Shown here one piece after another: positions 1 to 13,708 of a stretch of DNA of 64,000 bases. The notes beneath the pieces are model-generated. The model saw nothing but the letters and a program-made list of their open reading frames with translations. It made no database searches and was not told the origin of the DNA. Source of the stretch: Lunularia cruciata. Lineage: Eukaryota > Streptophyta > Marchantiopsida > Lunulariales > Lunulariaceae. Every line of letters begins with the position of its first letter. Position 1 is the stretch's first letter. The position numbers and the translations under genes were made by a program. The DNA is taken from NCBI GenBank assembly GCA_948567375.1, contig OX419761.1, positions 21,516,501-21,580,500 on the forward strand, written 5' to 3'.

Positions 1-299
1 ATCCTTAGATTAGAGGCTGGCTTCTAGATCTTTGATAATTTGGAAGGGATGGAACAATGCATTGATGGACCCTAACAGAGTTGTAGTGTTGAGAAGTACC
101 ACAAAATCAGAAACAAAGAACAGTCACCAATGTGAAGATACTTCAAACAAAGTCATTCCTTTTGGGAAGGGTAAGATGTGGTCTTTGAAGTATTAGTTGT
201 TGTATTATAAGTTGGTTCTTTGTATTCGACTAGATCATCACCATTAGAAAATATTTGGAGTGTAGTGTACATGAAAATTATTTTGGGATTTTTCTTTCT
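1..299. other. AT-rich DNA, nothing recognised
   Basis: No reading frame with recognisable protein content and no repeat that I can match elsewhere in the window. Confidence 0.5.
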
Positions 300-368
300 G
301 CCATAATGCACCATAGTTGATTACACTACACTCTTTTGGGAGTGGTTCTTGGCCAAGAGGTTAAATAT
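300..368 (+). repeat. LTR-like fragment, inverted relative to 5.64 kb
   Basis: This stretch reads GGGAGTGGTTCTTGGCC followed by AAGAGGTTAAAT. The reverse complement of 5636-5706 contains the near-identical GAGTGGTTCCCGCCC followed by AAGAGGTTAAAT, and upstream parts also align (GCCATAATGCACC against GCCACAATGCG). I read it as the end of a decayed LTR in plus orientation, related to the candidate LTRs at 2.1-2.7 and 5.6-6.4 kb. Confidence 0.4.
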
Positions 369-2083
369 GCAATAGTAAAGAACTACATAGTGATACTTCT
401 CTTAAAATCTAGTCATTTATTAACCATAATTCAATGGAACAACTTGTTTGTGATGTTATACTATAAATTGGACAACATTGGATGTCACACAAACACATTG
501 AAAGCATTGTATATTTGCCTTATATCATGCAACACCTCTTAAATTAGGTGAAAGCTATGTCTATATATTATCATCTTTAGTTCTTTTCTTTCCATGTTCT
601 AGGTCCTCCTTGCTCTAGGTTAGGAATTTTCAAGCTATAAAATATCAAAATATTATGAATGTTAAATTATAAACAAGTTCAAATAAAATGATCGAGTTGT
701 TCCCAATGAATTTTAATTTATGTACAAGTTCAAATGAAATAAAATTAAGTTGTACCTAGGATAGAATGATCCATGGGAAGAAGAATAATCATATCTTTTT
801 ATAACCTCAAAGTTAAGTCAACTTAAGTATGTTGAGTTAAGTAAAAAAAAAAACAAATGAAGATGATCCAAATAGAGACCTTGTTTGAGGAGAATTTTTT
901 AGCAAGCATGATGAGGGATCTTGTTCTTGTTTCCTCTTGTCAACTTTGGATGAGGCAATAGGTAATTTTTGGCTATGACTTCATCCTTCAAGAATATCTC
1001 TTCTCTTTCTATTGAGTGCTTATCATGAATGTCCTTGCCAATGTTCAAATCTGGGAAAACAAAGTCATTTTGAGTCTCTTCATCATCTTGGGTTTGATAT
1101 TCCCCTTGATTATCCTTGCAGCTAAAATATTCTCAAATAATTTACATGCTTAATAGTCCTATCCAATATCACCCTGTGCTTCATCAAGTCCAACAAGATG
1201 AATTGGAGAATAATCTTTTGCTATCTACTTTAGAGATTGCAATTTTAGCTCAAATAACTTGACAAAGCTCATCAATTTTAAGTAAAAAAATTTAATTTAT
1301 TTGTTCTATTGTGTACTTAGGAATAAAATCATTGATGGTACATTTTTGTTAGAGTAACACAAGAAGATGTCTTTATTTTGGGAACTAAATTTGTTTGTCT
1401 AATTATACCACATGTTAAGACATCAATCATAGCATCATTCTTCTTAGAGCATTACAATATCAAACATTTCATATTTTCTTACCTCTTTAAATATAGATGT
1501 ACAAGCTTTGATTGTTGATCATTTATTTTGAATCAAGAAAACTAATGGGTTACAATGTAAAACAAGATCATGAGCTTACATTAAGCTCTTGGCTCAATAT
1601 TGAGATCTTTGATGGAATTGTCAATTTTATTAGCATAAGCATACCATTTTATGAGTTTCAAAGTATTGTTAATGTCTTTATTTGCAAGAAATTTGTGCTT
1701 CTCTAGAACTTTCTTCTCTAGAAGTAGTGGATCAAATAGGTGGGCATTAGTTCATTAGTAGTCAATGTAAGATAACTTAGGTAACATTTCACCTTCACTA
1801 CCAATTAACATTGGCTTACTCTCTTCTTTATAGCAATGCCAAAGGAAAACTTGAAGCATTCAACTCAGATTCCATTCAGCTAGTTCAAATTTTTTGTTGT
1901 TGTCCAAATTATGTCTCAAAAAAGCTTCTTTGTGAAGCAAACATTGACAATTAAAAAATCCAATATATTGGTCACAATAGAGTGTCAATGTACTAATAGT
2001 AAAAATTGTACAAATAGTTTGTTCCTTCAAGGATACGGGTTGGAGTTGGCTTGATTTGAAGAGAAGTATCATATTCTAGGGTT
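369..2083. other. AT-rich intergenic DNA, nothing recognised
   Basis: Only short chance frames, none with a recognisable domain. A run of A near 842 is the only simple sequence. The stretch is probably old repeat DNA, but I cannot assign it to a family. Confidence 0.5.
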
Positions 2084-2715
2084 CTTCATTATTCCTAATT
2101 TAAGCTCTCGTGTAGAAATACTCCCAACAGAAGGTAGTGTCAGCCCCTATAACACACTACAAAAATGAGAAAACAAAAGGCAGTTTCATTACAAATCTGT
2201 TCCAAATTATTTCTGAAGGTGATGTCTCCCTTCACCTCAAAGGTTACCACTCCAAAAGCTATGCATATCCTAGAAGGAAAGTCTACAAACGATTTTTTTT
2301 ATAGATTGATTAACTTGCTTTTTTGTGGCACTTTTAGTGCTCTAGGTTACGCAAAACTCTTCCATACATTTCCTTGCTTCTTTGGGATCAAACATCTCAA
2401 ACAAGTGCAAATGTTCTCCTATGCTCAAATTCCTATGTTCTAACTTCAAGATTCCTCAACACTACTCAAAAAAATCATCCAATCAATACTCAATGTGTAG
2501 ACTAAAAGTGATAGTGAGTTTAGAAGGTTTCTTCACTTATTTCTTCAATTACCAAAAAGTGCATTCCAATCACATCAAGACAAAGACCTATACATATTTT
2601 CCTACTTCTCACAATGGAGATGCAAAGGCTAAGTGGAATATTGTAATTATTCCATGCATTGTCTATAACAAATCCTATCTACTTATCTTATCTTATCTAA
2701 TGTGGATTAATTAGG
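2084..2715 (-). repeat. candidate decayed LTR (left) of a family C relative
   Basis: Several landmarks recur in the same order at 5636-6440: AGAAGGTAGTGT near 2112 and 5674, AAGATTCCTCA near 2446 and 6167, and ATCTACTTATC followed by CTTAATTA-like sequence near 2690 and 6400. The two segments flank the decayed coiled-coil coding remnant at 3.1-4.95 kb, as a strongly diverged LTR pair would. Divergence is high, the boundaries are approximate, and this could be two unrelated copies of one repeat. Confidence 0.3.
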
Positions 2716-3136
2716 CTTCTTCTATATGTCAAGGAAGATATCAAGTCCTCCTTTGGACTTATGACTCTAAAGGTCTTTGGCTATAAAAGGTTTCTACTCC
2801 TACAAAGATGTTGCCATGGTTTGCTCATGCCATGGTTTGCTCCACACCAAAGTGTGTATCACTACAAAGGTCTTTTACACTTACTAAGCCTTTGGTTACA
2901 TTTAGCCTATAGCTCAAAGGTCTTTGAGTATGAAGATCATTGGCTATCCTATTGTGAAGAACTACCTTTGCCTCTCAAGATCCTAATCAGCATGTCTACT
3001 TTCCCTTTATAATCTGCAAATTGGAGAAGAAGTGTATCCACAGATTTTGCAAACTTCCTTCAATTAAACCGCAAGCTGATCCAATTGCTTGCTTGATAAG
3101 ACCTTCGCCTCCAAAGTTTGAAACTATAGCTTCAAC

Positions 3137-4950
3137 TCATAGAGCTTGGTTTAGTGTGGGCTGACTTGGATTTTCTTTTCTGCTATACTCAAAGTAGCAA
3201 AGAGCAAGTATGAAGAAGAAATCAAGAAATTTTAGGGAGAGATGAGAGTACTTTGACTCAAGCAAAATCAAAAGAAATAAGAGTTTGAGGAATAATTGAG
3301 AGCTCAAGAGAAAGAAGTAGCTAGCATCCAAAGAAAATTGGATGCAGCTAATGTGAATTTAGTAGTGATGTAATTATAAATGAATAATTACTGCACCAAA
3401 GTGTGTCTTCAATTTCAAAGGCTACACGATGAATTGAGTTAAAAGTAGTAAGAGAAGGAGGCCAATTGAGGTCAAATGGAAAAGGAGTTGATGGTCAAAG
3501 TGCAAGAGATTTGCAGCGGCCTGGATTTAGAGAAGATAAAGATCCTCCACCAAATAGAAGAGGTGAGGGATCACTTTGTGGGACTTGCATTCTACTTCTT
3601 TACTTCAAGATTCTCCTAAATTAGGTCATTTACTCTCCAACCTTCTTCCTTGTACAACTCTCATACCCTTGCAATTTCTCCATTTATCTCTTTCCTCTTT
3701 GCTTTGATCTAATGGGAGTTCTCATGAAGGTATCTCACCAAGGAGCTTTTGTTAGTCACCTCCTTGTTGTGCTATTGGTATGCAAGGAAGAGCTTCTCTA
3801 GTAATGTTATAATTTGTCTTGTCAAATAAATAATTTGGTGCAATAGTGGGGTTATTGGGACTCTTCTTTAGGTAGGTTCTTCTTCCTCCACCTGCTTTAC
3901 CTTTGCTGAAGATCCTCCTTCTTTTGCCTCAACTTCCATGAGTTCTTTGCATTCTTTGGCATTAGGCTCCTGACCTTTAGTTTCATGTACTCCTTCTTCT
4001 TCTTCTTCTTCTTCTTCAAATGACAGACCTTTAGCTTATAGTGACTCCTCTTCTTCTTTGGGTACTTCTTCTTCTTTGAGCTCATCTTCCTTCCCCTCTC
4101 CCTTTGTGCCCAAAGCTCATGCTTCTTGCTTATCGTTACCTTTGGTGTGGATTGATTTTCCAACTCAAAGATCTTCTTCCTCATCTGATTGGGGCTATTG
4201 AGATTCATCTTTGTTGGGGCCCTCTTCTACCAATGCAAATTGTGCTTCTTCAAGTTTATCCTTGTCATCTTCCTCTCTTGAAGATGATCCTCTCAACAAG
4301 CAGAGAGGAAGGTCTTCCCTCCTCTTCACTGTTCATGTCTTTGGCTTTGTCCTCTGAACATTCATTGACCCCCTATGGGTTCTTTGTTCTCTTAGCTTTC
4401 ACCTTTTGCCTCACTAGTGCTGCTCTCTTTTGCTTCTTGTTGTAGCAAAGGGTATTCTCTACTTCTTCTATAGGTACCAATTTACATGAGCTGCATAGTC
4501 TACATCCATTGCTTTGTACTTATGTCACATCACATTTACATTTGGTTGAGATGCAAAATATCCCTTTAGGTGGAAATGAATTGGGAAGTTATTCCCCTCT
4601 TAATTTGTAAGAAGGTTCATTTCCATATAAAAGTACAGTAAAAATAGGTATAATTGTGTACCTTCTCTATCCTTGTTCATGTCCCCACACATATCTTGAG
4701 TCAAGGTGTAGAACATGTGTACCCAATTCATTGGTTGCCCTTTGTACATAAATTGAAAGAGAATTGTTTGGATGTTGTTCATGTAAGTTTTCCTCTTTGA
4801 CTTCAATAGCTTCATGATTGCTTTGACTATAGTTCTCCATGCAAAGTCCTTGTAGCTGGCCATGCTCCACCTATTGTGAGTCTTTGGCTTGTCAAAGGTG
4901 GCTTTCAAAACCTTCTTCAAGGTCTCATTTAGGTAATGTCATTGGATCTC
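3137..4950 (-). pseudogene. decayed coiled-coil gag-like protein (family C copy C1)
   Basis: The minus-strand frame at 4600-4920 aligns with the conserved block of the intact copy at 54966-57590. SYKDFAWRTIVKAIMKLLK matches SYKDLVRRGIVSALMAILK, and the following residues keep the pattern ending in LYFYMEMNLLT, which matches AHFYLGLNLLN. Downstream, 3897-4208 encodes a very Lys- and Glu-rich stretch, including a run of lysines from a GAA repeat; this fits the charged middle part of the family. The region 3137-3560 would be the coiled-coil tail. Frameshifts and stops are frequent, so this is an old non-functional copy. I do not recognise a catalytic domain; the family is described under 54966-57590. 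Confidence 0.55.
3992..4017. repeat. (CTT)n trinucleotide repeat
   Basis: About eight CTT units. On the minus strand this encodes the lysine run of the decayed family C protein, so it probably arose by slippage inside a charged coding region. Confidence 0.85.
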
Positions 4951-5635
4951 TATGGTTCTGTTCCTAGTATTGAATGCTTGGGCCAAGGATATCTCTCTAG
5001 TGCTCCTCAATAGAAAGGATAGTCAAATATAATTTTGATTTATAGCATGTTCATAGAAAGTTAAAATATGTATGATTTTTTGAAATATTTTAGACAAGGA
5101 TGACATGGGAGTGCATGCCTCAATACGAGGAAGCAAATAAATTTTGAACCTTTTTGGAGAATATAAATCATCTTGAGGAAGTAAAATGTCATTTTCCTAT
5201 AAGAAGTATGTTCAAAATGATCCAAAATGTAGAAAAGATGTTACAAAGATGATATCTCTTCCTCTTGCAATAGTTTGCAACCCAAAATAAATTTGCACTT
5301 TGATAATTTTGAAAGGGTAAAAAATCCCTAAATTTTACAACAAGATCTAATTAATATAAAATTTCCCTCATTTTTGACAATTTGTACACCTCAAAAATAC
5401 CAAAATACATTCCAAAAATAGAAAAAGTATTTTGGAATAGGAATTAAGTGTTGGTTGTTATGGTTACAAAATTTGTCAACTTTAAGTATATTTAGTTGCT
5501 TTATTGATCCATTGATAACCTAATGCCAATGTATTAACAATATAATTGGTAATAATAGGTTTTTATCTTGGGGATATAGGTTGGATGACTAAACGTGAAT
5601 CAAGTGTGTTATAATGTCACAATTTGTTTAATATT

Positions 5636-6440
5636 ACCTATTTAACCTCTTGGGCGGGAACCACTCGTAGAAGAAGGTAGTGTACGCATTGTGGCATAGT
5701 ATAGAAAAGAGACATTAATAGCCACTCTCATGAAAGATCTACTCTACATAAGCCCTTGATTGTAGTGGTCCACTTCCCACCAAAGGCCTTGCTCCCTTGA
5801 AGAGTCTCTTTACCACAAAGGTTAATTCCACTCAAAGGTCAATTTCATCCCAAAGGTGCTATCACCTTGACACTATCATTGACTACATACACCCCTTTCC
5901 AAAATGAGCAATCCTAACCAAATCCAAAATTGACTATCTACTTGGGTTTTGTGGTACTTTCAATCCTCCATCATTCCCAAAACCCTTCCCTACATTGACT
6001 TATCCTTTCAAAATGTCCCGGATAACTTGCCTTCCCTTGCCTTTCAATGTTTGAGTACTTGCATGAGCAAGTATTCAAACACTTATTCCTTCTGAATGTC
6101 AAGGATAACTTGTCTTGATATAGTGCTAATTTCTTGAACAGGTACTCAAAAACACACTCCTATTGCAAGATTCCTCACCTCTACATAACCAAGCATACAA
6201 CCAAAGATGTAAGTCTAGGCAATTCAGCAATAAGGACCATGAAAATCCTCATGCTCATAGTTTGATTATGACAAAGTGACTCACTTACATTGGGTTGCAA
6301 CTCCTATATACAATATCTTACTTCCAAATGAAGAAAATAAACAACTAAGGAGTGCTAGTTATATTCTAATTACACCTACATCACTCATCACTAACTCCAT
6401 CTACTTATCCTATCCCATCCTATCCTAATGCACTTAATTA
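5636..6440 (-). repeat. candidate decayed LTR (right) of a family C relative
   Basis: Shares ordered landmarks with 2084-2715 (AGAAGGTAGTGT, AAGATTCCTCA, ATCTACTTATC), and its start is the inverted counterpart of 300-368. It would be the 5' LTR of a minus-strand element whose coding remnant lies at 3.1-4.95 kb. Boundaries and family assignment are uncertain. Confidence 0.3.
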
Positions 6441-8459
6441 TGAAATTACCTATGTGTCCATGGTAAAATCAGATACTCAATTTCATTCCACTCTAAAGGT
6501 ATGATTAGTAATTAAAAATATGGATTAATGATCTTCAATAATCTTTAGTTTACCCTATACTCGTCATAAATCAAAGGTCACCTGGGGAAGTGACGTACCT
6601 TTTGCAACAATAATAGGCTCTTTATATCATACCAATTTATGACATTCCGGGAAATATTTTTGAACTCTTCAGATACTTATTAAGAGTGTATTGAAACCGC
6701 CTAATATAGCCGAAGAGACCGTACTGTTTGATCAAGTAAATTAGAATGTCAATAGGATTGGTTAGTTCCATTACACCTTGAAAGATTAGTGTAGTTATTC
6801 AATGGATCGACTGACCCGAAAACCAACCAATTACGTCGACTTTTTGATACCTGAAAGATCTGAACAGGAGTCGTGGAAGATCGAAGTTCTTACAATTGCA
6901 GTTTGATTCCGGCAGTTATTTAGGTGGGTCCTTATGGAGATCAGGATCTTTATCTTGCATGGCATCACCTACTTAAGCTCTTCTAGTATGACATATGAAA
7001 CTTGACTTTCTGTTTTTAAATATGCTATTTATTTGTTGGTAAATGGTATCATATGCCCTCAAGTACGTATAATCTAACACATTGACACGAAATATAAACC
7101 TTTTTAGATTCGATGTTGGCTATGTATATAGTAGCTATAACATAATTATGGAGATATTGTTCCAAAGACAAGTTCATTTGTTTACTTCGTTGACATGGAG
7201 GTGACTTTATGTTGTACTCACCTTGTTACTCGTGAAGTATTCAAGTTGTTGACCGGTAGTTATGTTATTATCCAGTTCTGGCCTTATAAGATTACTAAAG
7301 TCTATATATTTAGCTTCCTCACGTCTTCTTCTCATCACTTTGAAGCGAATAACTGCCTCTTCCCAAAAGAAAATTCTATGTCTAAGGACCCTACTTTAGT
7401 GATGAACGTTATGCTCTTTGATTGTCCTTTATAACTGAATCTACGGTGACTTGTGCTAGTTAGTTCAAACTTCTACCTTATCACCACGCTACAGCAAAAT
7501 ATTTATGGTGTAATAACCATACGGATATATATACGGATCAATCTTCCGTTATGTCAAATCATTTGTCTATTTAATAAGTTGTCAGTCCATGCTTAGTTAT
7601 GTTTACACGCTTCGTACCATGAATACTGTTCTCTAATTGCTTAATTGTTGAAAAAGAGGTGAGTATTATGTGGACCTCAAAAAGGTACCTTTTGCCTCTT
7701 AAGAGACTGGCAACACTACGCACTGAAACGATAATTTTATAGGGTAGTTTAAAATTAGAGGACAGAGCAGAATAAACTAAAACTGCATTATGTAATTATA
7801 TGAAAGATAATGAAGATATACTAGCTATCGCTATCTGGAATACTTATCTGAGTACCTTACTGAAAAGTTGTAAGAATTTGTTATAGTGAAAGAGGTCTTT
7901 CTTCAAGATGTGTCCAATATACATTTACTTTCCAATGTTGGTTGGGATAAATTCTTGAGTAACAAGTTCATTGATCCATAAGCAGAAGCTGATTAAAAGC
8001 ACAATATGTCTAATCTAAATTATTACAACAGATAATACAATCTAAACTATTAGATATATTTATATATTATGCTTATATGATGATTACTTAAGGTCTTACT
8101 TTTATCAAATTTGTGATTCAATTAAATAATTCAATTTTCAATCTTTCAATTCACAAAACTTATGTCCATGCTATCCTACTTAAGTTTTCATGTCATGCAA
8201 ACCCAAATTTAAGTGATTTTATAACATATTTATAACTAGATATCTAAAGTTCATATATGAAATACAACTTTGCAGAAATATTATAATTTAGCTAGCCTTA
8301 TTGTCCTATAAAACCTGAAGTTAGCAAAGTAGCTTACCTATTGACTAATAGTCAACAAGTTCACTAACTATTTCTGTTAGCCATCAAATATACAGGATCC
8401 ATTAAAAAGAAAAAAATCTAGTAAAGAATAAGAGACATGGGATAGGACAAAAATTATGA

Positions 8460-8462
<3 letters not shown>
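6441..8462. other. AT-rich DNA, nothing recognised
   Basis: The longest frame (7195-7434, plus, 79 codons) shows no known motif and sits in AT-rich sequence. I see no RNA gene and no matched repeat. Confidence 0.5.

Positions 8463-8521
<59 letters not shown>
8463..8521. repeat. (AT)n microsatellite
   Basis: An uninterrupted run of about 29 AT units, directly visible, in an AT-rich non-coding region. Confidence 0.97.
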
Positions 8522-8522
<1 letters not shown>

Positions 8523-10679
8523 TCTTGAAATACTTCTTTTCTTAAATATGTATTAATTTTTTTTATATAGAACATATATTCAGAGTGTAGTTATGCAAAT
8601 TTTTAAAAATTTGAAATTGAGCATAATGGAGTTATTGTTGAATCTTATAGTCCTATTTAAAATCTAAATATACTTTTCTAATAAAAAATGAAATATCTAC
8701 AAATTTTTAACCATATCTTGTCTCCAAATGTACTTCTTGTCCTCAAATATAATCTTTGGGACTCAAATATATATTTACATAGAAAATAGTCTAAAGATAT
8801 TTTATATTGATCCAGAATATGAACTTTGATGATGGAAAATTATTATTTTAGGATGAAAAATAGTTCTTCCCAAATAAATATCAATTGGATATTACACAAT
8901 ATGATAAATACACTCACCAAATAAAATAATTTATCATATAATTTCATAAATAAAACTAAATAAAATCAGCTTCACAAACATATACTTAATATTCAAACTC
9001 AAAAACCTTTGGAATAAAAATTGAGACTAGCATTTCAAAATTGAGATTAAATGAAAATCATCCCATAGAATTCACTGCAATAATATTGATGATGATAAAT
9101 AACAAATTTCTTCTTAGTATGTATTATTTTATTTTGTTATATATCACATTCATTTACTAAAAAGAATATATAAAAATAATTTGAAAAATTTGGCTCATCA
9201 AAATTTGCAAATTATTTTTACATATTATTTAGATATATCATCAAGGGAAATTACTATTTTTTACTCATTTCCATTAATGTACATCTCGTATGCCAAGAAA
9301 AAGAAAATAATATTTACAATATATGACAAATTCGACATAGACATGATATAGATAAGAACGTTCTATTTACCTCATACTTTAAATAGATATTTTAGTAAGG
9401 TGAGATAAACTAGGCCTGAATGGTCATGAAGCTCCATAAGTATTTTAATATCGAGTACTATTGGTGAAACAAAGCTGAGTTATGCAAATTTGAACTAGAT
9501 TTCTTATTAGAGTTTGGAGCAGGACTTATTAATAAACAATCATACATGTTTTACATAATTTGATGCCCTAAATCAACTTCTTATCATTGGCGTATCACAA
9601 ACGATTCTGTAAGTTGTGCCTCCTTTAGGTCTCGTGATATGGAGTCAAAAGGAGTTTCTAGAAAGAAAAGTTGCTCTTCTTTAATTTCTATCTCAAATTG
9701 ATGGGATTCATTCTATTTAACCACATACATCATTTCACTACTCCGATAGTTTACAGTCTTAAATATTCTTAACTTATAATCATCACATTATAACTAACCA
9801 CATGTGCTAGATAAAAGATATTGTAGAGATAATATTTCTATCCATACTTATGGTGAGGATGTAAAGACTAAAAATCCTTAATTATGAAGAGGTAACTTAT
9901 AACCACTTTATTTTTATTGTCTTGATTATCACCTTATAATTACATTTCCTTCCTAAAATTTCTCTCTAACTATAAAGGAGCTACCAATGATTAATGTAGA
10001 TAAAACATCCTAATCATCACCTTAATATCACTCTTTAACAAGTGTAGGTTTTTGAAAACAAACAATAAGAGGTCATTTAGTTTCAAAATCCTTTATATGT
10101 TAAGAAATATTCAAATATTTTTTTTATGTTTTTGTACCCACTTTTTCTAACTCAGTAAGGATTACAAAGCAAGATAATGTAATTTATTTAATTCTATTTG
10201 ATTCTCACTTCTCACTTGGTGGAAACCAAGTAATGAAAAATATTAATCATCTTCTTTCTATTGATGTTCTAATATAAATATAGATATAGAAATAGGTGAG
10301 TGGAGTTCTTTTTAGGACAATCCACTCAGATTTTTGTTATGAGCCATGTATGAGCCATGGAAAATTCATATAATTTGGTAGATCTTAACTTTTACCTTTT
10401 TCTTCTTGCTCCTTAATCATACCTCTAAGGATTAAATTTTGAGCCCTTAGTAACTTAGTCCTTGAATTTGTTTTCATTGGCATTTAAGTTACAACATCTA
10501 ACTTGGGTCCATTCATCCTTTGACTAGACATGTTTACATAAGATTTTGAGATTTATAATTGATCATTGAAACAACTTAGTTAGTAAAGATGATCTGGGTC
10601 ATTGAAAAAACTTAGTTAATATAGGTGACCAATGTATGATAGGGTGGACAAGAATGTCAATGATAGAATGCGTTAATTA
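8522..10679. other. very AT-rich DNA, nothing recognised
   Basis: No reading frame above 60 codons, no matched repeat and no RNA gene seen. Confidence 0.5.
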
Positions 10680-11040
10680 CTTTTTTGAGGCCTAATTCAT
10701 CTGTTTAGTGCTCCAAAATTTGCTTTGAAGTTTCTAAGCTATTTTTGGCTCCTACCCTATTAGTAGAAGTCCTCTTTTGGTGATATCTCTATCTAAACTA
10801 CCTAGCCCATCATGCATAACATCCTTTTAGATGTTACCAAGCCAATTTCCACCTTTAGATAATATGTCTAGCTTTTGGTATTATAAATTCAAGCTATTTT
10901 TGGCTCTTACCCTATTAGTAGAAGTACTCTTTTGGTGACACCTCTATCTGATCTACCTACCTCGTCATATATGATATCCTTCCAGATGTTACAAAGCCAA
11001 TTTTCAACTCTAGATGATATGTCCAGCTATTGGTATTACA
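10680..11040 (-). repeat. partial LTR related to family A
   Basis: From TTTTTTGAGGCCTAATTCAT to GCTATTGGTATTACA this matches the U3 half of the family A LTRs (34543-34897 and 40430-40783), including CCTATTAGTAGAAGT, CTTTTGGTGA, the repeated GATGTTAC motifs and the terminal GGTATTACA. The R/U5 half is missing or unrecognisable. Orientation equals the family A elements on the minus strand. Confidence 0.7.
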
Positions 11041-11245
11041 ATCATTCATAGTGTGGCAATAATCTACAATCAAAATCAGAATAAGACTAGAAATTTAGTG
11101 TGAGCAAGATCTAAGATGCAAATTGTTGGCTTGTTAATTTCTAAAACCCTCTATGCAAGAGAAATATTTATAACATCTATACATACATGATCTAGAACCC
11201 AATGTTCTCTACTTTGATATAGAATTAAGATAGGCTTATTATTGT

Positions 11246-11818
11246 TGTACCATTAGCTAGATATATTATCAAGAGGTGAAATTTGGATTGGTAACATCTA
11301 GAAAGATGTTACATATGATGGAGTAAGTATATTAGATAGAGGTGTCACAAAAAGAGTATTTTCACTAATAGTGCAAGAACCAAAAACACTTTGAAAACTT
11401 TAGAGCCAATTTTGGAAGCCTAAATAGAGGAATTAAGCCTCAAAAATGAAAACATTCTCCTCAATCCATTGTTGAAAGAGTTGCCTTCTCCCCCCACTAT
11501 TTGTCTTGTCAAAATCTTTCCAATTGTACCTCATCCATGCAATTTTAAGTTCCCTATAGGAAAATTCTCTAAAGATTCCTTTTAGTCAAACTTGTTTGAC
11601 CAACCAAATAGGACTAGAACAAACATGTCACCAATCCATGCAATCTAAGGGTGGAGCTTGCTAACATATCACCAATCCTTATCTGATCCAAGGATGGAAC
11701 TTCCTTTGAGGGAATCTTCTTTGCTATATAATAAGACAAGGTGCTCCTTTAGGGCATTGGAGTATTGAGTGTGAAGCTTTGTCTTTCTTCTCATGTGTTT
11801 CTCTTGAAGGTTCTCCTA
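11246..11818 (+). repeat. diverged family A-related LTR, plus orientation
   Basis: The reverse complement of a family A LTR matches along the whole length. It starts TGTACCATTAGCTAG (family A minus strand starts TGTAATACC). GGTAACATCTAGAAAGATGTT and AAGCCTCAAAAATG follow in the middle, then a TATA-like CTATATAATAAGACAAGG, then GAGTGTGAAGC and CTCTTGAAGG before the end near CTCC. It lies about 200 bp from, and inverted to, 10680-11040. Sequence divergence is high, so it is an old solo LTR or end of a lost element. Confidence 0.65.
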
Positions 11819-13708
11819 TCCTTGGAAGATTAGAATTATATAGTTTTGTGAGAAATCTCTCATAAACATATAGAAATATGACCTATTTCTTCTTAGCATT
11901 GGTGTGGTCATAGTTTTAAGAAAGACACTAGTATAAACATAAAATACCGCTTCATCTTGCGAATCATATTCTTTCAAAAATTCCTTTTCTTCTACCTCCA
12001 AGTTCCTCTTGGACTTGAATACAACACCTTCTTTGTATACTCTACTTTCACTTTGTGCAAAGTGCAAATATTAGATAGATCTTTTGCCTCCACAAGGTTG
12101 TGCTTATTTTTGTAAAGATAACTCTCCTTCTTCACAAGCTTCTATAGGATCTCATAAATATCCATGTCTTTCATTCCTTGCAAAAGAAGTCTTCCACCAA
12201 TTGTATGTTTTGATGCGCTTATTGCTCTCAATCTTCTTGGTGTCTCCTTTTTTAGAAGGTGCATAATAGAAGATACAATAACAAGGTGTCTCCCACATAT
12301 AATGAAGGATCAATCACTCCCACATATAATTAAATCAATTCTACTATGTTCTCCATTAGACTTAGCTGAAAGTTTTGAGATAAACCACTTATAATTTTGT
12401 CATCTATATTAGGTTGCACATGCATTCTATAGGTTGTTCCAATATATACATTATTATGTATATTATTATTATGTATTAGAGTTTCAAAGGTTATCTTCAA
12501 GACTAGCATCTAGAAGATTTCATAAATTTCTACCAAGTAACATGAGATCAAAGAATTAAGTACAAAGATATGGAAGATTCTATATTTCTCCATTTTCTTT
12601 CTATGCCCTCTAATGTCTCTCTGTGCTTTCAAATTTCTTTGATTTTATCTTCTCAAATAACATCCATATCCATTTTCCTTTTGAGTTTGTATTCATTTTC
12701 CCACTTTGGCTTTGTGCTTAAAGAATCTATGTTCCTTGATGCACCACTAGCATAAATCAAAAGTATGCTAGTGTTGTACATACATTACATATTATGGCTA
12801 TAAGTTCAAAAACTTTATTTTTGCTGTTGTTCTTCACAAGTTCAACAGCAAGTGATGCCTTCATATTCTTGGTAGGTCCCTTCTCTTTCTTAGCCCTTTG
12901 TTTTTGCACTCATTTTTGGTGGTGGATTGACAAATATATGTGACACATACTACAAAAATATCTATATGTTTCCAAAGATGACAATGTAATAGACTCCAGA
13001 GGATCATCATCAAATTGGTCCACTAGTGGTACAAAATCTCTGCTCCATATCTATTATACCAGCCTATCTACATGATGTTGCAAATCCTCACTAGAACTCC
13101 ATAATGGAAATCAAAGATAGATAAAAAATATATACTCATAATCCAAAATCCAAGTGATCTCCTCTAATACCAAATTACCCTCTATATGTGCATTACACTC
13201 AAGTAGGTTACCACGCCAAGTAATATAACCATTGAATGCTAATGCTAATGCTAATACCAAGCAAGGAATATACTTGTCCTTCATTTGACAGTATACTATA
13301 GTCAAAGACCATGTAGAATAGTATAGTATAGTATAGTACTTGCTTATATGATAATAACATAGTATTTGACTATATGGTCATTAGCATAAGATACGGAAAA
13401 TTGATCTAGTGTGAAGCAATACATATACTAGCAAATTTTTACTTCCATTGCTGAATTTGGGTAACCATGGTTACGTAAAAAGAAAGAGGTTGTAATATAC
13501 CCCTACCAAGTGTAGGTCTTTTGCCACTATCTCTACCACCTTGTCCTCCATGACCCATGGCTCCTTAGCCTCTTGCCATAATAACACTACCATGTCGTAA
13601 CTCCAAGTGTAAGTCAAAGCATCAATCACTAGTATGCCCAAATCTATAGCTATGGTCACATTGCCTCTAGATTAGCTATAGTGCTCTAAAAGTGTCATGC
13701 CCTTGGGT
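11819..13708. other. AT-rich DNA, nothing recognised
   Basis: Short frames only. Small tandem repeats occur: GCTAAT units near 13237-13256 and TATAG units near 13318-13338. No gene or matched repeat seen. Confidence 0.5.

Noticed and set aside
3897-4208. A separate lysine-rich nuclear protein
   Set aside because: It is part of a decayed family C coding region with a GAA repeat; upstream and downstream pieces align to C2.
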